A stretch of DNA of 64,000 nt from Paracoccus onchidii (GTDB lineage: Bacteria > Pseudomonadota > Alphaproteobacteria > Rhodobacterales > Rhodobacteraceae). The notes beneath the pieces were generated by a model, which saw only the letters and a program-made list of their open reading frames with translations, did not search any database and was not told where the DNA came from. The stretch's first letter is position 1, and every line of letters starts with the position of its first letter. The translations under genes were made by a program, and so were the position numbers. The stretch is from contig NZ_JAQBIE010000017.1 of assembly GCF_028294535.1 (NCBI RefSeq), positions 1 through 64,000 of the forward strand, given 5' to 3'. Positions 9,293 through 20,318 of this stretch are shown here, piece by piece.

Positions 9293-12259
9293 TCATCCTT
9301 CGATAACAAGCGCTTCGTTCACCAGCGCCTCTTGTTCTGCTTTGTGGCGCGAGGCCAGACCTGTTGCGGGCGATGCCGCCGCATTGCGGCCGACATAGCG
9401 TGCCCGAGCATGCTTGGCGCCCAGACGCTCGAGAACCCATTCCAGATAGGGTTCCACGAAGCTCCAGGCCCCCTGGTTCTTGGGCTCTTCCTGGCACCAG
9501 ACAACTTCGGCCTGGGTGAACCGGCCCATTTCCTTGACCATGGCCTGTGCCGGGAAAGGGTAGTATTGTTCCAGGCGCAACAGATAGACATCGTCGATGC
9601 CTGCTTCGTCGCGGGCTTTCAGCAGATCATAATAGACCTTGCCCGAACAGATGACGACCCGGCGGATCTTGTCGTCTGCGACCAGCTTGGTGGGTGAATT
9701 TCCACGCTCGGCATCGTCCCACAAAATACGGTGGAAGGTTGAACCCGACTGGAATTCTTCGGCTTTGCTGACCGCCATCGGGTGCCGCAACAGCGATTTC
9801 GGCGTCATCATCACCAATGGCTTGCGGAACCCGCGGTGGATCTGACGGCGCAGAATATGGAAATAGTTTGCCGGTGTCGTGCAGTTCGCGACAATCCAGT
9901 TGTCTTCCGCACACATTTGCAGGAAGCGCTCAAGTCGGGCCGAGGAATGCTCGGGGCCCTGGCCTTCCCAGCCATGGGGCAGCAGCATGACCAGACCGGA
10001 CATGCGCAGCCATTTCTTTTCACCCGAGCTGATGAACTGATCGAACATGATCTGCGCGCCATTGGCGAAATCGCCGAACTGCGCCTCCCACATGACAAGG
10101 CTGTTGGGTTCTGCCAGCGAATAGCCATACTCGAAGCCCAGAACGGCATATTCCGACAACATCGAGTCGATGACTTCGTAGCGGGCCTGACCTTCGACGA
10201 TATTGTTCAGCGGGTAATAACGGTCTTCGGTCTTTTGATCAATGAAGGCCGAGTGACGCTGGCTGAAGGTGCCGCGTGTGCTGTCCTGACCAGACAGGCG
10301 AACCCCATGCCCTTCGGTCAGCAACGATCCGAAGGCGAGTGCTTCGGCCGTGGCCCAGTCAAATCCTTCGCCCTTGGCAAACATCTGCTTCTTGGCTTCC
10401 AGCAGGCGACCGACGGTCTTGTGCATGTTGAAACCGTCGGGCGCTGTGGTCAGCGCCTTGCCGATATTCCCCATAGTGTCCGTGGGGATTCCGGTGTCGC
10501 CGCGGACATATTCGGCACCCTCGCGTTCAAAGCCCGACCACTTCCCGTCCAGCCAGTCGGCCTTGTTCGGCTTGTAGTTCTTGCCGATCTCGAACTCTTC
10601 GTTCAGATGCGCCTGGAAGGCCGCTTTCATGTCCTCGATTTCGCCTTCGGGGATCAGCCCGTCGGCGACCAGACGGTCGGTATAAAGTTGCAGCGTGGTC
10701 TTGTGCGATTTGATGCTGGTATACATCGCCGGGTTGGTGAACATCGGCTCGTCGCCTTCGTTGTGACCAAAGCGGCGATAGCAGAAAATGTCCAGAACCA
10801 CGTCCTTGTGGAATTTCTGACGGAATTCGGTTGCCACGCGGGCTGCATGGACCACGGCCTCGGGGTCGTCGCCATTCACGTGGAAGATCGGTGCCTCGAC
10901 CATCAGCGCGATATCCGTGGGATAGGGCGAGGTGCGGCTGAAATGCGGCGCGGTGGTAAAGCCGATCTGGTTGTTCACGACAATATGGATCGTGCCGCCG
11001 GTGCGGTGGCCACGAATGCCCGACAGCTGCAGACATTCCGCCACGACGCCTTGCCCGGCAAATGCCGCGTCGCCATGCAGAAGAATCGGCAGAACCGCGG
11101 TGCGTTCGGCCAGATCGCCGAGCTGGTCGCTCTTGGCGCGCGCCTTGCCCAGAACGACCGGGTTTACGGCTTCAAGGTGGCTCGGGTTCGCGGTCAGCGA
11201 CAGGTGGACGCTGTTTCCGTCGAACTCACGGTCCGAGCTGGCGCCGAGGTGATATTTGACATCGCCGGATCCATCGACATCCTCGGGTTTGAAGCTACCG
11301 CCCTGGAATTCGTGGAAGATGGCACGGTAGGGCTTGGACAGCACATTGGCCAGAACCGACAGGCGGCCGCGGTGGGGCATGCCGATGACGATATCCTGCA
11401 CACCCAGCGCGCCGCCGCGCTTGATGATCTGTTCCATCGCTGGAATCAGGGCTTCGCCGCCGTCAAGGCCAAAGCGTTTGGTGCCCATGTATTTGACATG
11501 CAGGAACTTTTCGAAACCTTCGGCTTCGACCAGCTTGTTCAGAATAGCGCGGCGGCCATTCTTGGTGAACTGGATTTCCTTGCCATAACCCTCGATCCGC
11601 TCTTTCAGCCAGGCGGCTTCTTCGGGGTTCGAGATATGCATGTATTGCAGCGCGAAGCTGCCGCAATAGGTGCGTTCCATCAAATCTGTGATCTGACGGA
11701 TGGTCGCAACCTCCAGCCCCAGAACGTTGTCGATGAAAATCGGGCGGTCCAGATCATCGGGACCAAACCCGTAAGTGGATGGCTTGAGTTCTCCGTGATC
11801 GGGCGCGTTGCGCAAACCCAACGGATCCAGCTGGGCGTGAAGATGGCCCCGGATCCGGAATGCCCGGATCAACATCAGGGCGCGGATGCTGTCCAGAACT
11901 GCCTGGCGCATCTGGTCCGTGGTCAGGTTTACACCCTTGGCCTCGGCCTTGGACGCGATTTTCTTCATCGCAGCATCGGCTTCTGCCTTGCCTGACATCG
12001 GCCATTCGCCGGTCAGCGCGGCCGTGTTGTCATCGGCGGGCATCGGCGGCCAATCGGGGCGCGCCCAGCTTGCGCCCTGAGATTCGCGCACGGCATCCGC
12101 CTCGGAATCTCCCAAACCGCGAAAGAACTCGTCCCATGCCTGATCTACGGCTGCCGGGTCCTTGGCCCATTGGCCATAGAGCTGTTCGACATAGGCCGCG
12201 TTGTGACCCTGCAAGAAGGAGGAGTCGTGAAAATCTGAATTTTTGGGTTGGTCATTCAT
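9293..12259 (-). CDS. sucA: 2-oxoglutarate dehydrogenase E1 component
   Basis: 988 residues, full length for the family. The N-terminus has the E1o start ([18 protein letters not shown]), thought to contact the E2/E3 core. Substrate and TPP motifs follow: [38 protein letters not shown] and VNNQIGFTT. The C-terminal transketolase-like half has [20 protein letters not shown] and [17 protein letters not shown]. It decarboxylates 2-oxoglutarate and succinylates the lipoyl group of OdhB. The stop lies 4 bases before the odhB start, so the two are tightly coupled. Confidence 0.97.
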   Translation of the reverse strand: MNDQPKNSDFHDSSFLQGHNAAYVEQLYGQWAKDPAAVDQAWDEFFRGLGDSEADAVRESQGASWARPDWPPMPADDNTAALTGEWPMSGKAEADAAMKKIASKAEAKGVNLTTDQMRQAVLDSIRALMLIRAFRIRGHLHAQLDPLGLRNAPDHGELKPSTYGFGPDDLDRPIFIDNVLGLEVATIRQITDLMERTYCGSFALQYMHISNPEEAAWLKERIEGYGKEIQFTKNGRRAILNKLVEAEGFEKFLHVKYMGTKRFGLDGGEALIPAMEQIIKRGGALGVQDIVIGMPHRGRLSVLANVLSKPYRAIFHEFQGGSFKPEDVDGSGDVKYHLGASSDREFDGNSVHLSLTANPSHLEAVNPVVLGKARAKSDQLGDLAERTAVLPILLHGDAAFAGQGVVAECLQLSGIRGHRTGGTIHIVVNNQIGFTTAPHFSRTSPYPTDIALMVEAPIFHVNGDDPEAVVHAARVATEFRQKFHKDVVLDIFCYRRFGHNEGDEPMFTNPAMYTSIKSHKTTLQLYTDRLVADGLIPEGEIEDMKAAFQAHLNEEFEIGKNYKPNKADWLDGKWSGFEREGAEYVRGDTGIPTDTMGNIGKALTTAPDGFNMHKTVGRLLEAKKQMFAKGEGFDWATAEALAFGSLLTEGHGVRLSGQDSTRGTFSQRHSAFIDQKTEDRYYPLNNIVEGQARYEVIDSMLSEYAVLGFEYGYSLAEPNSLVMWEAQFGDFANGAQIMFDQFISSGEKKWLRMSGLVMLLPHGWEGQGPEHSSARLERFLQMCAEDNWIVANCTTPANYFHILRRQIHRGFRKPLVMMTPKSLLRHPMAVSKAEEFQSGSTFHRILWDDAERGNSPTKLVADDKIRRVVICSGKVYYDLLKARDEAGIDDVYLLRLEQYYPFPAQAMVKEMGRFTQAEVVWCQEEPKNQGAWSFVEPYLEWVLERLGAKHARARYVGRNAAASPATGLASRHKAEQEALVNEALVIEG

Positions 12260-12300
12260 GGCGTTTCCCCGGTCAGGGCAGGAGGGTGGCTGTAAGGGTC

Positions 12301-12702
12301 TCAGGCACAGGTAATGTCGATGATGGCAGCGCCGGGATCGGCATAGGGATCAAGGCGCGGGATATGCTCGATTCCGGCGACAGGGCGTCGTTCAAGGGCG
12401 CAAAGCGCGCGGGCGGCGCCTTGTTCGGCATTCGCAGGGGCGCGGGAAGGGTGGTAGATCAGGCGCCAGCCATAGTCGCGCCGTGCGACGGTGCGCACGG
12501 ATTCGGCGGGCAAGGTGCTTGCCTGATGAAGATCGGTGCTTGCGGGGATCCCGCCGGGCAGAATGTCGGTCGTCATCCTGTCACCGCAGGCCGAAAGGCT
12601 TAGCAGGGCAGCGACAGATACCGGCGCAACCCGCAGTCGGGCAACGCGGACCCGGCCATTTCTGGCCATCTCTCGGTCGGCGCTGGGATGTTGTTCGGTC
12701 AC
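12301..12702 (-). CDS. Putative lipoprotein of unknown function between sucD and sucA
   Basis: 133 residues in the frame shown. The likely working start is an internal ATG at 12669 (MARNGRVRVARLRV), giving a signal with lipobox-like LLSLSAC. After that comes a 90-residue region with RTVARRDYGWRLIYHPS, two cysteines (one in ARALCALERRP, one at the C-terminus) and no recognised domain. Orientation matches sucD and sucA. It ends 41 bp before the sucA start. A strong hairpin (12726-12757) separates it from the upstream lipoprotein gene. Confidence 0.6.
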   Translation of the reverse strand: MTEQHPSADREMARNGRVRVARLRVAPVSVAALLSLSACGDRMTTDILPGGIPASTDLHQASTLPAESVRTVARRDYGWRLIYHPSRAPANAEQGAARALCALERRPVAGIEHIPRLDPYADPGAAIIDITCA

Positions 12703-12725
12703 TTTTTTCCCCGAAGCCTCGGTTT

Positions 12726-12757
12726 GCCGTGCCCCACAGTCCAGAGGGGGACACGGC
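12726..12757 (-). terminator. Strong hairpin between the two lipoprotein genes
   Basis: GCCGTGCCCC at 12726-12735 pairs with GGGGACACGGC at 12747-12757 (one bulged base) around an 11-base loop. It sits just after the stop of the 12766-13107 gene. There is no T-run on the minus strand after it, so it may act as a partial terminator or mRNA-stability element that lowers sucA-odhB expression relative to sucCD. This role is inferred. Confidence 0.45.
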
Positions 12758-12765
12758 TTGTCAAA

Positions 12766-13107
12766 TTATCCGCCGCAGGTGACGGTCAGTTTCTTGACGC
12801 CATCCGCGAATTCCGGAGTCGTGGGATCCACACCGTCGGTCGAGAATACATCGCTTTCAAGGTTGGAGCAGATCTGCGCAGGTGCGGCAGCAACCTGTTC
12901 CTCGGTCACGGCGTCGTCGCGATAGAACACGATGACGCGGTTTTCCGCCTTGGAGGCGGCGATGATCGCTTCGCCGGGCATGCCGGTGGCCGCATTCAGA
13001 TCTTCTGCAGACCAATCGGTGACCGAGACTTCGACGGCAGGTTCCGTCGGCGCGCAAGCGGCCAATGCGGTGGCGGCCAGGACGGCTGCTGTCGCAAAGA
13101 GTTTCAT
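12766..13107 (-). CDS. Small lipoprotein of unknown function downstream of sucD
   Basis: 113 residues from the ATG at 13107, chosen for the GGAGAC upstream and because it begins exactly with a signal peptide (MKLFATAAVLAATALAAC). The lipobox LAAC predicts an acylated, periplasm-facing protein. The mature part has TDWSAEDLNAATG, a strand-like NRVIVFYRDDAVT and two further cysteines (in AQICSNL and TVTCGG) that could form a disulfide. Not recognised. It lies 70 bp after sucD and probably reads on from it. Confidence 0.65.
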   Translation of the reverse strand: MKLFATAAVLAATALAACAPTEPAVEVSVTDWSAEDLNAATGMPGEAIIAASKAENRVIVFYRDDAVTEEQVAAAPAQICSNLESDVFSTDGVDPTTPEFADGVKKLTVTCGG

Positions 13108-13177
13108 GGTTCGTCTCCCTACTTGGTAAAGGTGCATGCTGCCCGCAACTTCCGGGGCAGCATGCACGCATCGTGCA

Positions 13178-14062
<885 letters not shown>

Positions 14063-14143
14063 CATGGTCTCCTTGCGTGTGGTGCGACGCTGCGCACCGA
14101 ATTTCCAAAGGACGCCGCGCCACGTTCGGGCGCGGCCTGCTGC

Positions 14144-15337
14144 TTAGCCCTTGACGGCCTTGACGATTTTCTCGGCGGCATCCGACAGGTCGTCGGCCGC
14201 GATCACGTTCAGACCGCTGGAGCCGATGATTTCCTTGCCCTTCTCGACATTCGTGCCTTCCAGACGAACAACCAGCGGAACCTGCAGGCCGACCTCTTTC
14301 ACGGCGGCGACGATGCCTTCCGCGATGATGTCGCAGCGCATGATGCCGCCGAAGATGTTGACCAGAATGCCTTTGACGTTCTGGTCGCTGGTGATGATCT
14401 TGAAGGCCTCGGTGACCTTTTCCTTGGTCGCGCCGCCGCCGACATCCAGGAAGTTGGCCGGCTCGGCGCCGAACAGCTTGATGATGTCCATGGTGGCCAT
14501 GGCCAGACCGGCGCCGTTCACCATGCAGCCGATTTCACCGTCCAGCGCGATGTAGTTCAGGTCGAATTTCGACGCGGCCAGCTCCTTGGGATCTTCTTCG
14601 GTCTCGTCGCGCAGCGCGAGGATGTCGGCCTGACGATACAGCGCGTTGTTGTCAAAGCCCATCTTCGCGTCGAGGCATTTCAGGTTGCCTTCGGTGGTGA
14701 CGATCAGCGGGTTGATCTCCAGCATCTCCATGTCCTTCTCGATGAACATGCGATACAGGTTTTTGACCAGCGCGACGCATTGCTTGACCTGCTGGCCCTT
14801 CAGGTTAAGGGCAAAGGCGACGCGGCGGCCGTGGAAATCCGACAGGCCCGAGGCGGGATCGACGCTGAAGCTGACGATCTTTTCCGGGGTCGAGGCTGCG
14901 ACTTCCTCGATGTCCATGCCACCCTCGGTCGAGGCGACAAAGCTGACGCGGCTGGTCTGACGATCGACCAGCAGGGCCAGATACAGTTCGGTTTCGATAT
15001 CCGAGCCGTCTTCGATATAGATGCGGTTGACCTGCTTGCCCGCGGGGCCGGTCTGATGCGTGACCAGCGTGCGGCCCAGCATCTGACGGGTCAGTTCCTC
15101 GGCTTCTTCCACCGACTTGGCCAGGCGGACGCCGCCTTTTTCACCGGCTTCGGCTTCCTTGAAGCTGCCCTTGCCGCGACCACCTGCGTGGATCTGCGCC
15201 TTTACCACCCAAAGCGGGCCGTCCATTTCGCCTGCCGCAGTCTTTGCCTCGTCGGCTTTCATGACGATGCGGCCATCGCTGACCGGCGCGCCGTACTGAC
15301 GCAGCAGCGCCTTGGCCTGATATTCGTGGATGTTCAT
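14144..15337 (-). CDS. sucC: Succinyl-CoA synthetase beta subunit
   Basis: 397 residues, matching the usual length. ATP-grasp N-terminus ([36 protein letters not shown]), the metal-binding [12 protein letters not shown], and the C-terminal [13 protein letters not shown] and [12 protein letters not shown] ligase domain. It supplies the nucleotide site and the acyl-ligase part of the SucCD complex. It is the first gene of the sucC-sucD-(two small genes)-sucA-odhB series and follows the 33-bp composite operator at 15447-15479. Confidence 0.97.
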   Translation of the reverse strand: MNIHEYQAKALLRQYGAPVSDGRIVMKADEAKTAAGEMDGPLWVVKAQIHAGGRGKGSFKEAEAGEKGGVRLAKSVEEAEELTRQMLGRTLVTHQTGPAGKQVNRIYIEDGSDIETELYLALLVDRQTSRVSFVASTEGGMDIEEVAASTPEKIVSFSVDPASGLSDFHGRRVAFALNLKGQQVKQCVALVKNLYRMFIEKDMEMLEINPLIVTTEGNLKCLDAKMGFDNNALYRQADILALRDETEEDPKELAASKFDLNYIALDGEIGCMVNGAGLAMATMDIIKLFGAEPANFLDVGGGATKEKVTEAFKIITSDQNVKGILVNIFGGIMRCDIIAEGIVAAVKEVGLQVPLVVRLEGTNVEKGKEIIGSSGLNVIAADDLSDAAEKIVKAVKG

Positions 15338-15446
15338 CTCGACCCCCTCATTCGGTTCGACAGATTTGAGGGTTTATTGGCACAACAAATGACAAGGTAG
15401 AAACAGTTTCCCGTCATTTTAGCGAAAAAGCGCCTGTGCGGGCATG

Positions 15447-15479
15447 TTGTGATCACGCCATCAAATGCTGTGATCACAA
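15447..15479 (-). promoter_or_regulatory. 33-bp tandem-palindrome operator upstream of sucC (twin of the sdhC element)
   Basis: Read on the minus strand toward sucC: TTGTGATCACAGCA, 8 bases, CGTGATCACAA. The two GTGATCAC palindromes (15470-15477 and 15449-15456) are centred 21 bp apart, two helical turns, which fits a dimer pair on one face of DNA. A TTTTTCG tract (minus strand from 15429) follows, then TAAAAT at about 15420-15415 as a possible -10. The same element is at 20319-20351 before sdhC. The binding protein is unknown. The rest of the 298-bp gap between sucC and mdh holds only this element and the mdh terminator. Confidence 0.7.
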
Positions 15480-15568
15480 ATTCCCTGATGTTAACGCAAG
15501 CAGACGAATCTGGATGATCTCGCGGGTTTTCCATGAACCCTTGGGCGTCAGGGTGGATCGAATCGCCG

Positions 15569-15609
15569 CCCGAAACAGAAAACGGCGCGCCATCCGCGGC
15601 GCGCCGTTT
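15569..15609 (-). terminator. Rho-independent terminator of mdh
   Basis: A perfect 12-bp stem, AAACGGCGCGCC (15580-15591) with GGCGCGCCGTTT (15598-15609), around a 6-base loop. On the minus strand it is followed by TTTTCTGTTTC. It lies 27 bp after the mdh stop and upstream of the sucC operator, so mdh and sucCD are separate transcription units. Confidence 0.85.
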
Positions 15610-15635
15610 CGAAAACTTGCTTCAAGGCGTGTTGA

Positions 15636-16613
<978 letters not shown>

Positions 16614-16646
16614 TCATGGATGGATTCTTGCGCGGTGGTTAAGGGG

Positions 16647-16740
16647 TTGCGCAACGAATCGCAAGTCTATGTCGCTGCAACGCGGCGGCAAGGTCACGAA
16701 CACTTGTGTCTTTCGGTCCGCCGACGCATGCATTGCGCAA
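16647..16740. promoter_or_regulatory. Two TTGCGCAA palindromes in the mdh / tauE divergent gap
   Basis: TTGCGCAAC occurs at 16647-16655, and the same nine bases at 16733-16741, 86 bp apart, between the divergent starts of mdh (16598) and the TauE-family gene (16761). Repeated short palindromes in a divergent promoter are often operators. No regulator is assigned. The second copy is only 20 bp before the tauE start codon. Confidence 0.35.
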
Positions 16741-16760
16741 CGTCGAACGGAGGGTGTGCG

Positions 16761-17510
16761 ATGATCGAACTGACATTGCAGGGCTGGCTGATTGCGGTGT
16801 TGGCAGCCATGGCGGTCGGCCTTGCCAAAGGCGGGCTGGCGATGGTCGGCATTCTGGCCGTGCCGCTGTTGTCATTGGTCATGTCGCCCGTGCAGGCGGC
16901 CGGGATGATGCTGCCTGTATATGTGCTATCGGATATGGGTGGGTTGCTGGCCTTCAGGCGGGCACTCGATCCGACGGTGCTGCGCACGGCATTGCCCGGC
17001 GCGATTGCAGGTGTGGGGCTTGGCTGGGCGACCGCCCATGTGGTTCCCGATCGCGGGGTCACGACCATTGTCGGATTGATTGGTTTAAGTTTCGCCATCA
17101 ATGCATTGATTAAACCGGACTTGTCTTCACAAGCCCGCAAGCCGGACATTGCCCGTGGCAGCTTTTGGGGGGCACTGGCAGGATATACCAGTTTTGTCAG
17201 CCATGCCGGGGCACCGCCTTATCAGGTCTATGTTCAGCCCTTGCGCCTGCCCAGTCTGGTCTTTGCGGGAACGACCACCTGGTTTTTTGCCGTAGTCAAT
17301 TTCGTGAAGCTCATTCCCTACGCGGCGCTCGGGCAGTTGTCTGCCAACAATCTCAAGGTTGCGGCGGTGTTGACGCCGGTCGCTTTGGTGTCGGTCTGGA
17401 TCGGTTTGCGTATCGTGCGCGTGGTGCCACAGGCATTGTTTTACAAGCTGATCACCTGGGGTCTGGCTTTGATTTCCCTGCGCCTTGTCTGGCAGGGCCT
17501 TATGGGGTGA
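16761..17510 (+). CDS. TauE/SafE-family membrane transporter (second paralogue)
   Basis: 249 residues from the ATG at 16761 (GGAGGG upstream), with about eight hydrophobic segments. Family pattern: VGLAKGGLAMVGILAVPLL at the N-terminus, and a second repeat with GYTSFVSHAGAPPYQVYVQPL, typical of a TauE/SafE subgroup. Predicted exporter of a small organic or sulfur anion; substrate unknown. It lies beside mdh and 79 bp upstream of the malyl-CoA thioesterase gene. It differs clearly from the copy at 1824-2576. Confidence 0.85.
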   Translation: MIELTLQGWLIAVLAAMAVGLAKGGLAMVGILAVPLLSLVMSPVQAAGMMLPVYVLSDMGGLLAFRRALDPTVLRTALPGAIAGVGLGWATAHVVPDRGVTTIVGLIGLSFAINALIKPDLSSQARKPDIARGSFWGALAGYTSFVSHAGAPPYQVYVQPLRLPSLVFAGTTTWFFAVVNFVKLIPYAALGQLSANNLKVAAVLTPVALVSVWIGLRIVRVVPQALFYKLITWGLALISLRLVWQGLMG

Positions 17511-17589
17511 TGCCGCAGTGCGGCGAAAGTTCTTGCCATTTCTGACGCGCCGAGGCAGTTTTTCGCAAGATAATTTCTCGGAGGATTTC

Positions 17590-18441
17590 ATGGCACGCCC
17601 CTACAGGTCCGTACTTTACATTCCAGCCGCAAATGCCCGCGCCATGGAAAAGGCGCAAAATCTGCCAGCTGATGCAATCATCTTTGACCTCGAAGATGCC
17701 GTATCGCCGACAGAAAAGGCCATCGCCCGTGAGGGGTTGGAAAGCGCGCTGGCTGGTGATTACGGAAGTCGCGCAAGAATCCTGCGCATCAACGGATTGG
17801 ACAGCGAATGGGGCAGGGATGATGCATTGGCCTGTGGGGGGCAGTTGAACGGGGTTGTGGATGCCGTGCTTGTCCCCAAGGTCAATGCGGCGGCGGATCT
17901 GGACCTTGTTGCCGGGATGGTTCCCGATCTTCCGCTATGGGCCATGATGGAAACGCCGGTTGCAATGTTGAACGCTGCGGAAATCGCCGCCCACCCGCGC
18001 CTGGAAGGCATGGTCATGGGCACCAATGATCTTGCCAAAGAGTTGAACAGCCGTTTTCGCCCCGATCGTTTGCCGATGCAGGCGGGGCTTGGGTTGTGTC
18101 TCTTGGCGGCAAAGGCGCATGGCAAGGTGATCGTGGACGGCGTTTACAATGCCTTCAAGGACGATGACGGGCTGCGCGTCGAATGCGAGCAGGGGCGTGA
18201 CATGGGCTTTGACGGCAAAACCCTGATCCACCCGGCGCAATTGTCCATTGCCAATGAATGTTTCGCCCCCTCCGAGACCGAAATCGAACTGGCGCGCCGC
18301 CAGATCGATGCCTTTGAACAAGCCATGGCTTTGGGCAAGGGCGTCGCGGTGGTCGATGGCAAGATTGTCGAGAACCTGCATGTCGTCACTGCGCGCAAGA
18401 CCATTGAACGCGCGGATGCGATTGCAGCCATGGCCGGATAA
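17590..18441 (+). CDS. mcl2: HpcH/HpaI-family CoA ester enzyme, probably (3S)-malyl-CoA thioesterase
   Basis: 283 residues from the ATG at 17590, after TCGGAGG. CitE-like fold: RSVLYIPAANARAMEKA, the metal-binding IIFDLEDAVSPTEK, and MVMGTNDLAKELN. In Rhodobacter sphaeroides, as recalled, the paralogue beside the mdh and sdh genes is Mcl2, which hydrolyses (S)-malyl-CoA made by the lyase Mcl1; length and neighbours agree. The sequence alone cannot separate thioesterase from lyase activity. A role in the ethylmalonyl-CoA pathway is supported by mesaconyl-CoA hydratase at 19234. Confidence 0.8.
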   Translation: MARPYRSVLYIPAANARAMEKAQNLPADAIIFDLEDAVSPTEKAIAREGLESALAGDYGSRARILRINGLDSEWGRDDALACGGQLNGVVDAVLVPKVNAAADLDLVAGMVPDLPLWAMMETPVAMLNAAEIAAHPRLEGMVMGTNDLAKELNSRFRPDRLPMQAGLGLCLLAAKAHGKVIVDGVYNAFKDDDGLRVECEQGRDMGFDGKTLIHPAQLSIANECFAPSETEIELARRQIDAFEQAMALGKGVAVVDGKIVENLHVVTARKTIERADAIAAMAG

Positions 18442-18483
18442 GGGCAGGGTGTCCGCAAGTTTCATCCAGCGAAAGGAAGCCAG

Positions 18484-19029
18484 ATGCTGATCCTGATCCT
18501 TGGCCTTGCCCTTTGGTGGGGCGCGCATCTGTTCAAGCGTTTTTCACCGGAAAAACGGGCGGCGTTGGGCGACAAGGGGCCGCGCATGGTCGCCATCGCC
18601 CTGGCGATCTCGGTCTTGTTGATGATCTGGGGCTACAAGGTCGCGGACGGGCCGGTCTGGTGGGGCCGTTCCGCTGCATTGGTTGGATTGAACAATCTGC
18701 TCGTGCTGGCGGGTTTCTACATGTTCGCGGCCAGCGGCATGAAGACGCGGGCGACGGCGGTGATACGCAATCCCCAACTTGTCGGGTTTTCACTTTGGTC
18801 GCTTGGGCATCTGGTGGTGAATGGTGACCTGGCCTCGTTCATCTTGTTTGGAGGCTTGCTGGCATGGGCGCAGGTCGAGATCCTTGTGCTCAACCGTTTG
18901 CCCTGGACTCCGCCGGAGGGGCCGTTCGCCACCAGAAAGGAAGTGATGGCCGCCGCCGGTGCCATCATCGTGACCGTTGTCGTGGGCTTGATCCACGGCA
19001 TTGTCGGACCTTGGCCATTCGGAGGGTGA
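18484..19029 (+). CDS. NnrU-family membrane protein
   Basis: 181 residues with four to five hydrophobic segments. Features of the NnrU family are the start LILGLALWWGAHLFKRF, the middle NPQLVGFSLWSLGHLVVNGDLAS with conserved histidine, and the C-terminal IHGIVGP. NnrU was first linked to nitric-oxide reduction and denitrification loci; related proteins occur in carotenoid and tetrapyrrole chemistry. Here it sits among ethylmalonyl-CoA and TCA genes, 42 bp after mcl2, with an AAAGGAAG start signal, so its role in this operon is open. Confidence 0.85.
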   Translation: MLILILGLALWWGAHLFKRFSPEKRAALGDKGPRMVAIALAISVLLMIWGYKVADGPVWWGRSAALVGLNNLLVLAGFYMFAASGMKTRATAVIRNPQLVGFSLWSLGHLVVNGDLASFILFGGLLAWAQVEILVLNRLPWTPPEGPFATRKEVMAAAGAIIVTVVVGLIHGIVGPWPFGG

Positions 19030-19030
19030 T

Positions 19031-19237
19031 ATGCCCAGAATTTACAGACTGATCACCGAAGATGACACTTCGGCATTTTGCCACCGTGTCAGCGAAGCGC
19101 TGTCCAAAGGATGGGAGCTGCATGGTTCGCCCGCGACGGCGTTCGACAGTGCGCGCGGCGTTATGCGCTGCGCACAGGCTGTCACAAAGATGATCGAGGC
19201 CGAATACACACCTGATATGAAGCTGGGACAGCAATGA
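19031..19237 (+). CDS. Small DUF1737-type protein
   Basis: 68 residues from the ATG at 19031, directly after GGAGGGTGAT and one base past the NnrU stop. Contains the DUF1737 pattern of a C-terminal helix after YRLITEDDTSAFCHRVSEALSKGWELHGSP. Function unknown. It overlaps the following mesaconyl-CoA hydratase gene by 4 bases (ATGA), so all three genes are translationally linked. Confidence 0.75.
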   Translation: MPRIYRLITEDDTSAFCHRVSEALSKGWELHGSPATAFDSARGVMRCAQAVTKMIEAEYTPDMKLGQQ

Positions 19238-20268
19238 CAAAGACCAATCAGGGCAACTTCTTCGAAGATTACCGTATCGGGCAAGTGATCCGGCATGCCG
19301 TTCCGCGCACCGTCGCCGAGGGCGAGCGTGCATTATATCATGCGCTGTATCCGGCCCGGCATGCGCTGTATTCCAGCGATGAATTTGCCGCATCATGTGG
19401 TTTGGAAAGCAGCCCGATTGACGATCTGGCGGCCTTTCACCTCGTTTTTGGCAAGACCGTCCCCGATATCAGCCTGAACGCCATCGCCAATCTTGGCTAT
19501 GCTCAGGGGCGGTGGCTGCGGCCTGTCTGGCCGGGGGATACGCTGCGGGCACAATCCGAAGTGATCGGACTCAAGCAAAACAGCAATGGCAAATCCGGGG
19601 TGGTCTGGGTGCGAACCCAGGGGCTGAATCAGGTCGATGAACCGGTTCTGGAATATATACGCTGGGTGATGGTGAAGAAGCGCAATCCCGATGTCGATAC
19701 CACTGAAATCGTGATCCCCGAACTCAGACCGGCGCTGGACGCGACGGATCTTTGCATTCCCGAAGGGTTGGATTTTACCGGCTATGATTTCGGATTGGCG
19801 GGCGAACGCCACAGGTTGCATGATTACGCGCCGGGCGAGAAAATCGACCATGTGGACGGGATCACCATAGAAGAATCCGAGCATATGCTGGCCACGCGCC
19901 TGTGGCAGAACACGGCCAAGGTGCATTTTGATGCGACCCATCGCACGGATGGACAGCGACTGATCTATGGCGGACATATTATCAGCCTTGCGCGCAGCCT
20001 GTCCTTCAACGGCTTGGCGAATGCACAGATGATCGTTGGGCTGAACGCTGGCGCGCATGCGCACCCCGCCTTTGCCGGAGACACGATCCGCGCTTGGTCC
20101 GAGGTTCTGGACAGGTCGGAAACCGTTGCGCCCGGGGTCGGCGCAATCAGGCTGCGTCTCGTTGCGACCAAGGGCGACAGCAGCAATTTCACCCTGAAGG
20201 GCGCAGACGGGAAATACAGCCCCGATGTTCTTCTTGATCTCGATTACTGGGCGTTGATGCCGGTCTAG
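19234..20268 (+). CDS. mch: Mesaconyl-CoA hydratase (MaoC-like, beta-methylmalyl-CoA dehydratase)
   Basis: 344 residues made of two MaoC hot-dog halves. Near the N-terminus are the RTVAEGERALYHALYPARH and SSPIDDLAAFHLVFGKTV segments, and the second half has DGITIEESEHMLATRL and IYGGHIISLARSLSFNGL. It reversibly hydrates mesaconyl-CoA to beta-methylmalyl-CoA in the ethylmalonyl-CoA pathway for acetyl-CoA assimilation. Its place next to malyl-CoA thioesterase and sdh is the same as recalled for Rhodobacter sphaeroides. Only 50 bp separate its stop from the sdhC operator. Confidence 0.88.
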   Translation: MTKTNQGNFFEDYRIGQVIRHAVPRTVAEGERALYHALYPARHALYSSDEFAASCGLESSPIDDLAAFHLVFGKTVPDISLNAIANLGYAQGRWLRPVWPGDTLRAQSEVIGLKQNSNGKSGVVWVRTQGLNQVDEPVLEYIRWVMVKKRNPDVDTTEIVIPELRPALDATDLCIPEGLDFTGYDFGLAGERHRLHDYAPGEKIDHVDGITIEESEHMLATRLWQNTAKVHFDATHRTDGQRLIYGGHIISLARSLSFNGLANAQMIVGLNAGAHAHPAFAGDTIRAWSEVLDRSETVAPGVGAIRLRLVATKGDSSNFTLKGADGKYSPDVLLDLDYWALMPV

Positions 20269-20318
20269 CGGGCCATACGATCCGGATGCCGGGATCTTTT
20301 CACCATCACGTCGCGATA

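Noticed and set aside
9782..11995. Long plus-strand frame (737 codons) opposite sucA
   Set aside because: It is antisense to a certain sucA and is open only because GC-rich coding DNA suppresses stops; no motif was seen.
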